DNA of 5,518 nucleotides from Nitriliruptoraceae bacterium (GCA_007121975.1 SKJO01000318.1:1-5518), one strand, 5' to 3'. Numbered from the stretch's first letter, positions 1 through 5,518 are shown. Translations and numbers: made by a program. Notes: generated by a model from the sequence alone, not told the origin.

Positions 1-610
1 CCTTGGCCATGGAGTACTCGACCCACTTGTCGCGCGAGGTCAGGTCCATCGGCGAGAGCTTCCAGCGCTTGGTGGGCTCGTCGACTCGGGACTGGAAGCG
101 CTTCTCCTGCTCCTCGGGCGAGACGCTGAACCAGTACTTGAGCAGCCGGGTGTGGGCCCGGACCAGCATGCGTTCGAACTCCGGGCAGGAGCGCAGGAAC
201 TCGCGGTGCTCCTCCTCGGTGCAGAAGCCCATGACCTTCTCGACCCCGGAGCGGTTGTACCAACTGCGGTCGAACAGCACGATCTCGCCGGCGCTGGGCA
301 GCTGCTCGACGTAGCGCTGGAAGTACCACTGGGTGCGCTCGCGCTCGGTCGGGGCCGGCAGCGCCACGGTGCGCACGATGCGGGGGTTGGTGACCTCGGT
401 GATCCGCTTGATGACCCCGCCCTTGCCGGCGGCGTCGCGGCCCTCGAAGATCACCACGACCTTCTCGCCTTCCTGCTTGACCCACTCCTGCAGCTTGACG
501 AGTTCGACCTGTAGTTCGGCGAGCTTGCGCTCGTAGAGGTCCTTCTTGATGCGCCCAGACTTGGTGAGCACGAGTGCGCGCATCTCTTCGTTGGTGACGT
601 TGGCGGCCAT
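1..610 (-). CDS. ppk2: Polyphosphate kinase 2 (PPK2), N-terminal part, cut by the window edge
   Basis: Transfers phosphate between inorganic polyphosphate and nucleotides in the cytoplasm (class I-like enzymes mainly make ATP/GTP from ADP/GDP). I translated 203 codons from the ATG at 610-608; the gene continues past position 1. Visible motifs: Walker A-type loop FEGRDAAGKGG (residues 55-65), the ERERTQWYFQRYVEQLP block (89-105), Walker B-type IVLFDRSWYNR (110-120), and the lid region with RFQSR (171-175) and KRWKLSPMDL (181-190). These are diagnostic of the single-domain PPK2 family. Family members are usually around 260-300 residues, so roughly the last quarter to third is missing. GGGAGG lies 3 nt before the ATG, rather close but strong. 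It diverges from the reductase gene, with no sign of a shared operon with the chemosensory genes. Substrate preference (ADP or GDP, class I or III) cannot be read from this part. Confidence 0.93.
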   Translation of the reverse strand, partial: MAANVTNEEMRALVLTKSGRIKKDLYERKLAELQVELVKLQEWVKQEGEKVVVIFEGRDAAGKGGVIKRITEVTNPRIVRTVALPAPTERERTQWYFQRYVEQLPSAGEIVLFDRSWYNRSGVEKVMGFCTEEEHREFLRSCPEFERMLVRAHTRLLKYWFSVSPEEQEKRFQSRVDEPTKRWKLSPMDLTSRDKWVEYSMAK

Positions 611-797
611 GATCCTCCCGAGGTCCGTTCGTGAACGATGTGGTGGCGCGCCCAGGCGCCCGTAGGCGTCGAACCGCGCCACCTGCCGCCGGGCGCAGAT
701 CGCGCGGGTCGCGTATCGTGCGACGCCGACCGCAGCGAACGTCGCGGAAACGACCCTAGCGTTCGGGCCGCTGGTCGTGCCACGATGCGTCCTGAGC
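611..797. other. Divergent intergenic region between ppk2 and the reductase gene
   Basis: This stretch must carry the start signals for both genes. I see no convincing -35/-10 pair. A TANNNT-like TAGCGT at 757-762 (plus strand) and TAGGGT on the minus strand at 758-753 are possible -10 elements, without matching -35 boxes. Short inverted repeats are present: CGTTC-GT-GAACG at 626-637 and GTCGC-7 nt-GCGAC at 708-724. The reading frame of the reductase stays open back to 638, but the encoded stretch (Pro/Arg/Gly-rich) does not look like protein. Confidence 0.4.
626..637. promoter_or_regulatory. Short inverted repeat just upstream of the ppk2 ribosome binding site
   Basis: CGTTC-GT-GAACG is a perfect 5-bp inverted repeat with a 2-nt centre, 16 nt upstream of the ppk2 start codon. 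Its position would suit an operator or a small leader structure. The half-site order (GTTC then GAAC) is the reverse of the actinobacterial SOS box, so it is not a LexA site. A 5-bp arm could easily arise by chance. Confidence 0.2.
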
Positions 798-804
798 AAG
801 GAGG
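798..804 (+). promoter_or_regulatory. Ribosome binding site fixing the reductase start
   Basis: AAGGAGG, a near-perfect Shine-Dalgarno sequence, ends 4 nt before the ATG at 809. It selects this start over the in-frame ATGs at 638 and 785, which have no comparable site. Confidence 0.85.
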
Positions 805-808
805 CCGT

Positions 809-1483
809 ATGCAGGTGCTGGTGATCGGCGCGACCCGCGGGACCGGACGGTTGCTCGTCGACCGACTGCTCGCCGACGGTCATCGGGTGCGGGCCGGCAC
901 CCGCGCGCCCGGACCGGCGGAGGGGCTCGCGGCGGCGGGGGCCGAGCCGGTGCCCGCCGACCTCGAGGGACCCGACGAGCCGCTGCGCGACGCGCTCCGT
1001 GGTGCGCAGGCGGTGGTCTTCTGTGCTGGCTCGGGTTCGGGGACCGGACCGGACGCCACCCTGCGCGTCGACCTGCACGGCGCGGTGCGCAGCATCGACC
1101 TCGCCGTTCAGGTCGGGGTGGAGCGCTACGTGATGCTCTCGTCGATGGCCGCGGACGACCCGCGACGCGGTCCGGCGGCCATCACCCACTACCTCGCCGC
1201 CAAGCACGCGGCCGACCGGATCCTGGCGACCAGCGGCCTGGCGTGGACCAGCGTGCGCCCCGGCGGGCTCACCCATGAGCTCGGGTCCGACCACGTCGAG
1301 GTGGGAGTTCCCCGCCTGCAGCGGCGCGGCACCATCCCCCGTCAGGACGTCGCGGCGGTGCTCGCCGGCTGCCTGGTGCAGCCCGCCACCGTCGGTCGGG
1401 CCTTCGAGGTGCTGTCGGGACCGGTGCCCATCGGCGCGGCCCTGGCGGGGCTCGCCGACGCCCCTGCCGCGGGACACCGCTGA
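809..1483 (+). CDS. Atypical SDR / NAD(P)-binding Rossmann-fold protein (YwnB/YhfK-like)
   Basis: A predicted cytoplasmic NAD(P)H-binding protein of 224 residues, within the usual size of the small atypical (extended-like) SDR group. The N-terminus is a beta strand followed by the dinucleotide-binding loop GATRGTGR (residues 7-14). A typical acidic turn follows at residues 50-52 (ADL), then the VVFCAG strand (69-74), then YVMLSSM (107-113). A YxxxK pair is retained: Tyr128 and Lys132 in HYLAAKHAADR, with Ser111/Ser112 upstream. The TSVRPGGLT segment (147-155) is characteristic of these proteins. The start at 809 follows an excellent ribosome binding site; the frame is open further upstream but does not look coding. 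The substrate is unknown: relatives are variously annotated as NmrA-like, flavin reductase-like or sugar epimerase-like. A 135-bp gap to cheA makes co-transcription unlikely, and nothing links it to chemotaxis. Confidence 0.87.
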   Translation: MQVLVIGATRGTGRLLVDRLLADGHRVRAGTRAPGPAEGLAAAGAEPVPADLEGPDEPLRDALRGAQAVVFCAGSGSGTGPDATLRVDLHGAVRSIDLAVQVGVERYVMLSSMAADDPRRGPAAITHYLAAKHAADRILATSGLAWTSVRPGGLTHELGSDHVEVGVPRLQRRGTIPRQDVAAVLAGCLVQPATVGRAFEVLSGPVPIGAALAGLADAPAAGHR

Positions 1484-1547
1484 GCCCACCTCGGCCGGTG
1501 ACGCACGCGGCGCCGGGACCATGGCGAAACCGTAGGGGTTGTGCTTT

Positions 1548-1570
1548 CATCGGGCGCCCCGCGGCCGATG
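1548..1570 (+). promoter_or_regulatory. Compact hairpin upstream of cheA, possibly overlapping a FliA-type -10 element
   Basis: CATCGG (1548-1553) pairs perfectly with CCGATG (1565-1570). Inside them CGC (1555-1557) pairs with GCG (1561-1563) around a CCC loop, leaving one G/G mismatch. Two further U-G pairs could extend the base. It ends 48 nt before the cheA start. No T-run follows, so it is a poor intrinsic terminator for the reductase gene. GCCGAT (1564-1569) resembles the -10 consensus of flagellar sigma-28 promoters (GCCGATAA), but no TAAA-like -35 box lies at the right distance, so the promoter reading is speculative. It could instead be an operator or an mRNA leader hairpin. Confidence 0.4.
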
Positions 1571-1605
1571 GGCGAGCAAGCGGTGGTACCCATCCGCCCT
1601 GGCCA

Positions 1606-1611
1606 CGGAGG
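1606..1611 (+). promoter_or_regulatory. Ribosome binding site fixing the cheA GTG start
   Basis: CGGAGG ends 7 nt before the GTG at 1619. It selects that codon over the in-frame GTG at 1541 and ATG at 1568, which have no good site upstream; the 26 extra residues they would add (Pro/Gly/Arg-rich) do not resemble a CheA N-terminus. Confidence 0.85.
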
Positions 1612-1618
1612 TTGCAGC

Positions 1619-3994
1619 GTGTCCGGTATCGACGAGATCGTCGGTGAGTTCCTGATCGAGTCCTACGAGAACCTCGATCGCTACGACGCCGACCTGCTCG
1701 CTCTCGAGCAGGATCCGACCGATGCGGAGGTGCTCAGCAGCGTCTTCCGCACCATCCACACCATCAAGGGCACCTCGGGCTTCTTCGGCTTCGATCAGCT
1801 CGAGAAGCTCGCCCACGTGGGGGAGAACCTGCTCGGTCGGCTGCGTGAGGGCGAGCTGCCGCTGACCGAGGAGATCGCCAGCGCGCTGCTCGACACCGGC
1901 GACACGCTGCGCCGCATGCTCGGGGTGATCGAGGAGACCGGCGAGGAGGGCGACCTCGACGTCTCCGAGCTCGCGGAGCGCCTGACCCGGCTCTACGAGG
2001 GTGAGGCCCCCCCCGCCGACGCCGTGGCGGCCGACGAGCCGGTCGAGGTGGCTGACGAGCCGGTCACCGCCGAACACGAGGCCGCCGAGGTGGCTGACGA
2101 GCCGCCGGCCTTCGACGCCGAGGGCAACCCCATCGGCCGCATCGGCGACCTGCTCTCCGAGCGCGGCAAGGCCTCCCCGGAGGACATCGCCGCGGCTCTC
2201 GAGGCGCAGCAGAGCGGCGATGCGCGGCGTTTCGGCGAGATCCTGGTCAACAAGGGCGCGGCCGACCCCGAGGACGTCGAGGCCTACGTCGAGGAGCAGG
2301 CACGCTCCAGCGGCCGCTCGGTGTCCGACTCCTCGATCCGGGTGGACGTCGGGCTGCTCGACGAGCTGATGAACCTGGTCGGTGAGCTCGTGCTCGCCCG
2401 CAACCAGATCGTGCAGCTGGTCAACGACGAGCAGGACAGCCGGTACGCCGGTGCCTCCCAGCGGCTCAACCTGATCACCACCGAGCTGCAGGAAGGGGTC
2501 ATGAAGACCCGGATGCAGCCGATCGGCAACGTCTGGAACAAGCTGCCGCGGGTCGTGCGCGACCTGTCGCTGGCGGTCGGCAAGCGCGTCGACCTCGAGA
2601 TGGTCGGGCAGGAGACCGAGCTCGACAAGACGATCATCGAGGCGATCAAGGACCCGCTGACCCACCTGGTGCGCAACGCCGTGGACCACGGCATCGAGGC
2701 GCCCGAGGTGCGCGAGGCCGCCGGCAAGCCGGCGGTGGGCCAGCTCACCCTGCGCGCCTACCACGAGGGTGGCCAGGTCAACATCGAGCTCTCCGACGAC
2801 GGCAAGGGCATCGATGCCGACGCGGTGCGTGACAAGGCGATCAAGCAGGGCGTGATCACCGCCGAGCAGGCCGCCCGCATGGTCGAGCGCGAGGTGCTCA
2901 CGCTGATCTTCTCGGCCGGGGTCTCCACCGCCGCGCAGGTCACCAACGTCTCCGGGCGTGGCGTGGGCATGGACGTGGTGCGCACCAACATCGAGCGCAT
3001 CGGCGGTTCGATCGACATCGCCACCGAGATCGGCCAGGGCACCACCATCAAGGTCAAGATCCCGCTGACGCTGGCGATCGTCCCGGCCCTGATCGTGTCC
3101 ACCGCCGGTGACCGCTACGCGATCCCGCAGCTGAGTCTGATCGAGCTGGTCCGTCTCGAGGGCGAGCAGGCCCGCACCGGGATCGAGCGGGTCCACGGCT
3201 CGCCGGTCTACCGGCTGCGTGGCCGGCTGCTGCCGATCGTCGACCTGTCGCGTGAGCTCGAACGCCGCGGCGAGCACGACGAGGAGCGCGAGGTCGTCAA
3301 CATCGTGGTCCTGCACGCCGACGGGCAGCAGTTCGGGCTGATCGTCGACGACATCCACGACACCGAGGAGATCGTGGTCAAGCCGCTGGGCTCGCACCTC
3401 AAGGACGCTGCGCTGTTCGCCGGGGCGACCATCATGGGCGATGGCCGGGTGGCGCTGATCCTCGACGTCATGGGCATCGCCGAGCGGGCCCGGGTCGTGT
3501 CCGAGACCCGCGAGCGCGCCGACAGCACCGAGCAGTTCGCGGCCAGCGACATCACCGTCACCGAGCGCAAGACCCTGCTGCTCGTCGAGGTCGGCGACGA
3601 CCGTCGGGCTGCCATCGACCTCACCGAGGTCGAGCGGCTCGAGGAGTTCGACGTCTCCGCCGTCGAGTGGGGCAGTGGCCGGGAGGTGGTGCAGTACCGC
3701 GACGCGATCCTGCCGCTGATGCGCCTGGCCGACGCGCTGGGGGTGGGCGGCGGCTACCTCGAGGAAGGTTCGATGGACGTCGTCGTGCACACCATCGACG
3801 GCCACTCGGTGGGCCTGGTGGTCGGCAAGATCCTCGACATCGTCGAGCAGGAGATCCGCATCGACCACCTCGACGATCGGCCTGAGGTGCTCGGTTCGGT
3901 GGTGGTCCAGGGCCGGGTCACCGATGTGCTCGACACCCATGCGCTGGTGGGTGCGGGTGGCCAGGATTCGTTCGGCAGCTACGCGGGAGTGTGA
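1619..3994 (+). CDS. cheA: Chemotaxis histidine kinase CheA with MshEN-like insert and two CheW-like domains
   Basis: A 791-residue cytoplasmic kinase that autophosphorylates under receptor control and passes phosphate to response regulators. Domain order: P1/Hpt (about 5-115) with phosphoacceptor His47 in HTIKGTSGFFGF and supporting Lys50, His66 and Glu69; an acidic Ala/Pro/Glu linker with ADEP repeats (about 128-165); a tandem MshEN/GspE-N-like motif (174-197 and 204-227) where P2 would be expected; P3 dimerisation helices (about 240-305); and P4 ATPase with N box HLVRNAVDHG (349-358), G1 DDGKG (393-397), F box around LIFSAGVST (429-437) and G2 GRGVGMD (446-452). P5, a CheW-like domain, covers about 485-625 (VYRLRGRLLPIVDL). 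A second, divergent CheW-like domain covers about 645-777. All catalytic motifs are intact. No recognisable P2 means CheY docking must differ. The stop overlaps the start region of cheW, indicating one operon. Confidence 0.97.
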   Translation: MSGIDEIVGEFLIESYENLDRYDADLLALEQDPTDAEVLSSVFRTIHTIKGTSGFFGFDQLEKLAHVGENLLGRLREGELPLTEEIASALLDTGDTLRRMLGVIEETGEEGDLDVSELAERLTRLYEGEAPPADAVAADEPVEVADEPVTAEHEAAEVADEPPAFDAEGNPIGRIGDLLSERGKASPEDIAAALEAQQSGDARRFGEILVNKGAADPEDVEAYVEEQARSSGRSVSDSSIRVDVGLLDELMNLVGELVLARNQIVQLVNDEQDSRYAGASQRLNLITTELQEGVMKTRMQPIGNVWNKLPRVVRDLSLAVGKRVDLEMVGQETELDKTIIEAIKDPLTHLVRNAVDHGIEAPEVREAAGKPAVGQLTLRAYHEGGQVNIELSDDGKGIDADAVRDKAIKQGVITAEQAARMVEREVLTLIFSAGVSTAAQVTNVSGRGVGMDVVRTNIERIGGSIDIATEIGQGTTIKVKIPLTLAIVPALIVSTAGDRYAIPQLSLIELVRLEGEQARTGIERVHGSPVYRLRGRLLPIVDLSRELERRGEHDEEREVVNIVVLHADGQQFGLIVDDIHDTEEIVVKPLGSHLKDAALFAGATIMGDGRVALILDVMGIAERARVVSETRERADSTEQFAASDITVTERKTLLLVEVGDDRRAAIDLTEVERLEEFDVSAVEWGSGREVVQYRDAILPLMRLADALGVGGGYLEEGSMDVVVHTIDGHSVGLVVGKILDIVEQEIRIDHLDDRPEVLGSVVVQGRVTDVLDTHALVGAGGQDSFGSYAGV
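2044..2104 (+). repeat. Two-copy direct repeat in the CheA linker
   Basis: The 19-nt sequence CGAGGTGGCTGACGAGCCG occurs exactly at 2044-2062 and 2086-2104, a 42-nt (14-codon) period; a degenerate third copy lies around 2022-2043. It encodes the EVADEP repeats of the flexible acidic linker after P1. In-frame duplication is the likely origin, and the copy number may vary between strains. Confidence 0.75.
3985..3989 (+). promoter_or_regulatory. Ribosome binding site for cheW inside the end of cheA
   Basis: GGGAG lies in the last cheA codons. It is 10 nt before the ATG at 4000 but only 1 nt before the GTG at 3991, so it favours the ATG. The GTG forms a GTGA overlap with the cheA stop, a common coupling arrangement, so it remains a possible start that would add three residues. 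Confidence 0.55.
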
Positions 3995-3999
3995 CGACG

Positions 4000-4455
4000 A
4001 TGAGCACCGACACCAACGTCGCGGTGGAGACGCAGTTCTGCACCTTCCACCTCACCAACCTGATGTTCGGCATCGAGGTCGAACGGGTCCAGGAGGTGAT
4101 CCGCGCCCAGCCGATGACCGGCGTCCCGCTGGCCAACCCGGTGGTCGAGGGCCTGATCAACCTGCGCGGACAGATCGTGACGGCCCTGGACCTGCGCCGG
4201 CGGCTCGAACTGCCGGCCCGTCCCGAGGACCTCGAGCCGACCAACATCGTGGTGCGCACCAGCGTCGGGCAGCTCAGCCTGCTCGTCGACCGCATCGGTG
4301 ATGTCGTGGACGTGGATCAGGCCACCTTCGAGGGACCACCCGAGACGCTCGAGGGCGTGGCTCGCGAACTGATCACCGGGGCCTACAAGCTCGACGGCGC
4401 GTTGCTGCTCGTGCTCGACACCGAAGCGGCCGTTCGCCTGCCTGGCGTGGTCTGA
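4000..4455 (+). CDS. cheW: Chemotaxis coupling protein CheW
   Basis: A cytoplasmic scaffold that joins receptor tips to the CheA P5 domain in chemosensory arrays. The 151 residues form one CheW domain, the normal length for the family. Typical features are the opening strand FCTFHLTNLMFGIEVERVQE (residues 13-32), the hallmark VVEGLINLRGQIVTALDLRR (48-67), the second-half strand NIVVRTSVGQLSLLVDRIGD (82-101), and the closing GAYKLDGALLLVLDTE (127-142). No fused receiver or extra domain is present. It starts 5 nt after the cheA stop (or overlaps it by 4 nt if the GTG at 3991 is used), so the two are almost certainly translated from one mRNA and made in linked amounts. A strong hairpin 23 nt after the stop closes the unit. 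Base composition and codon style match cheA. Confidence 0.96.
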   Translation: MSTDTNVAVETQFCTFHLTNLMFGIEVERVQEVIRAQPMTGVPLANPVVEGLINLRGQIVTALDLRRRLELPARPEDLEPTNIVVRTSVGQLSLLVDRIGDVVDVDQATFEGPPETLEGVARELITGAYKLDGALLLVLDTEAAVRLPGVV

Positions 4456-4478
4456 CCCGACCGCGGTCTGCAGCCTTC

Positions 4479-4510
4479 CCCGGCTCGGGTGCCCCACGGC
4501 CCGAGCCGGG
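4479..4510 (+). terminator. Intrinsic-type terminator hairpin after cheW
   Basis: CCCGGCTCGGG (4479-4489) and CCCGAGCCGGG (4500-4510) are perfect 11-bp complementary arms around a 10-nt loop, 23 nt after the cheW stop codon. Only a short TT follows instead of a long T-run, which is common in high-GC actinobacteria. It marks the end of the cheA-cheW transcript and implies that the receptor gene has its own promoter or depends on read-through. Confidence 0.75.
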
Positions 4511-4548
4511 TTCGTGCATGGCCAGCCGAGGTGACCTCCGGAGGGTGA

Positions 4549-4617
4549 TCGCGGGTCGAAGGTCCCGCGAGGACGGGACCTCGACGTCTTGAGTCCTGTC
4601 CGGTCCCCGACGACAGG
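4549..4617 (+). promoter_or_regulatory. Structured leader with competing hairpins upstream of the receptor gene
   Basis: Three inverted repeats lie in 69 nt. Hairpin A: TCGCGGG (4549-4555) with CCCGCGA (4564-4570). Hairpin B: GGTCCCG (4561-4567) with CGGGACC (4574-4580), extended by CGA/TCG past a bulged A (4557-4559 with 4581-4583). Hairpin C: CCTGTC (4595-4600) with GACAGG (4612-4617). A and B share bases 4557-4570 and cannot form together. TTGAG (4589-4593) and CCGACGA (4607-4613) could be promoter elements of a flagellar-type sigma factor, but their spacing fits no consensus I am sure of. If transcription starts at about 4615, hairpins A-C would be DNA elements and not RNA. I recognise no known riboswitch class. 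Confidence 0.3.
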
Positions 4618-4682
4618 CAGGGCATTACGCACCGCGTGTTGGCCGTGTGGGGCCGTCCAGAGGACAGGGAAAGAAGACGCAC

Positions 4683-5518
4683 ATGTCGTTCAAGAGCTTC
4701 TCGATCAAGCGGCAGTTGGTGACGGGGTTCGCGGGGGTGGTGGTTGCCTTCGTGCTCGTGTTGGGGTTCGTGATCTGGTCGATGATGCAGATCAACGAGG
4801 CCAGTGACACGGTGACCAACCGCAACGATCAACTGGATCTGGCGGCGAACTCTTCGCGGCAGGCGCTGTACATGAACCGCACGCTGCTCAACGCGTTGGT
4901 GCATGAGGGGCAGGAGCCGTATCTGGGCACGGCGGTGGCCGACAACCAGGAGCGGGGTGCCACGCTGCGCTCGAACCTGGATGCCATCGACGGACTGCTG
5001 ATCACCGAGGAGGGCCGGCGTCGCTACGAGCGGTACGCGGCGTCGTTCGATGCGGTGGATGTGGTCTGGGATCAGATGCTGACCGCGATGCAGCAGGGCG
5101 ATCTGGCGGGGGCGTTGGAGCTCAACGACGACGTGCTGCCCCCGTTGCAGGCGGAGATGGCCGAAGCGGTCGACGAGATGATCGAACGCTACGAGGAGGC
5201 GGTGGCCGAGGCGACCACCCAGGCCCAGGACGTGTTCTCGCGCACCAGGCTGATCGTGATCGTGGCGGCGTTGGCGGTGGCGGTGGTGGCGATGCTGGCG
5301 GGGATGTGGATCGCGAAGTTCGTGTCGGGTCGGGTTGGTGACAACGCGGAGAAGGTGGAGTCCTCGGCGGTGGATGTGTCCGCGGCGGCGGATCAGGTGG
5401 CGGCGGTGGCGGAGGAGGCCTCGGCACAGTCCAATGCGGTGGCGGCGGCGGGTGAGCAGGTCAGTCACAACGTGTCGACGGTGGCTACGGCGGTGGAGGA
5501 GATGTCGGCCAGTGTGCG
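4683..5518 (+). CDS. Transmembrane methyl-accepting chemotaxis protein without HAMP, N-terminal part
   Basis: A chemoreceptor that would sense outside the membrane and control CheA through CheW. 278 codons are visible; the gene runs off the right edge before the conserved signalling tip. A short basic N-terminus (MSFKSFSIKRQL) precedes TM1 (about 13-35). The extracytoplasmic part (about 36-189) looks all-helical and hydrophilic, like a four-helix-bundle (4HB_MCP/TarH-like) sensor. TM2 is about 190-210. Signalling coiled coil starts almost at once: AEEASAQSNAVAAAGEQVS (243-261) and VSTVATAVEEMSASV (264-278) are typical of actinobacterial receptors. Only about 30 residues separate TM2 from this coil, with no recognisable HAMP domain. 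The start is chosen for its N-terminus; the ribosome binding site is weak (AGGGA 12 nt, or GAAAGAAG 6 nt, upstream). An in-frame GTG at 4647 is possible. Codon use is richer in GCG, TTG and GAT than in cheA. The ligand is unknown. Confidence 0.93.
   Translation, partial: MSFKSFSIKRQLVTGFAGVVVAFVLVLGFVIWSMMQINEASDTVTNRNDQLDLAANSSRQALYMNRTLLNALVHEGQEPYLGTAVADNQERGATLRSNLDAIDGLLITEEGRRRYERYAASFDAVDVVWDQMLTAMQQGDLAGALELNDDVLPPLQAEMAEAVDEMIERYEEAVAEATTQAQDVFSRTRLIVIVAALAVAVVAMLAGMWIAKFVSGRVGDNAEKVESSAVDVSAAADQVAAVAEEASAQSNAVAAAGEQVSHNVSTVATAVEEMSASV

Noticed and set aside
3..536. Plus-strand open frames opposite ppk2
   Set aside because: Shadows of the minus-strand gene, which has intact PPK2 motifs throughout.
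626..637. LexA/SOS box upstream of ppk2
   Set aside because: The half-sites are in the order GTTC-GAAC with a 2-nt centre, not GAAC-N4-GTTC.
638..808. Upstream extension of the reductase to an ATG at 638
   Set aside because: The 57 extra residues precede a perfect Rossmann N-terminus and are low-complexity Arg/Pro/Gly; the strong ribosome binding site points to 809.
1541..1618. Upstream extension of CheA to the GTG at 1541
   Set aside because: No ribosome binding site, overlaps the hairpin, and adds residues unlike a CheA start; CGGAGG at 1606-1611 fits the GTG at 1619.
1547..3940. 797-codon open frame on the minus strand opposite cheA
   Set aside because: It is a GC-rich codon shadow: the product is a monotonous run of Asp, His, Leu, Val and Arg with no domain, while the plus strand encodes an unmistakable CheA.
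4511..4682. A c-di-GMP (GEMM) riboswitch in the receptor leader
   Set aside because: Considered because of the structured leader and the MshEN-like motif in CheA, but the conserved GEMM core sequences are not visible.
4383..5468. 361-codon open frame on the minus strand opposite the receptor gene
   Set aside because: His/Arg-rich shadow of the receptor and its leader; no recognisable domain, and the plus-strand receptor explains the region.

Overview
The window is very GC-rich, with mostly C- or G-ending codons and strong GGAGG-type ribosome binding sites. Protein styles (PPK2, CheA, and the receptor signalling helix) fit a motile member of the Actinomycetota. Lineage within that phylum cannot be settled from this stretch; Nocardioides-like or Nitriliruptoria-like bacteria are guesses from memory.

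Layout. Positions 1-610 (minus strand) hold the N-terminal 203 codons of a polyphosphate kinase 2, running off the left edge. A roughly 190-bp divergent intergenic region separates it from an atypical short-chain dehydrogenase/reductase (NAD(P)-binding Rossmann protein, 809-1483, plus strand). After a 135-bp gap containing a compact 23-nt hairpin comes a chemosensory block on the plus strand: cheA (1619-3994), cheW (4000-4455), a strong terminator hairpin (4479-4510), a structured leader (about 4549-4617), and a transmembrane chemoreceptor gene (from 4683) that runs off the right edge before its CheA/CheW-contacting tip.

How the genes work together. The receptor, CheW and CheA are the three components of a chemosensory array core. 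CheA has all the kinase motifs and the phosphoacceptor histidine, so it should be active. No response regulator (CheY) or adaptation enzyme (CheR, CheB) is visible, so the output and adaptation parts must be encoded elsewhere or beyond the edges. PPK2 and the reductase look like unrelated housekeeping or accessory neighbours.

The parts most worth a second look are: (i) a tandem 24-residue motif resembling the MshEN/GspE-N c-di-GMP-binding fold, lying in CheA where the P2 domain would normally be; (ii) a second CheW-like domain at the CheA C-terminus; (iii) a receptor whose second membrane helix runs almost directly into the signalling coiled coil, with no recognisable HAMP domain; and (iv) mutually exclusive hairpins in the receptor leader. 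None is proven to be a new system; the CheA architecture is the best candidate for an under-described sensory input.
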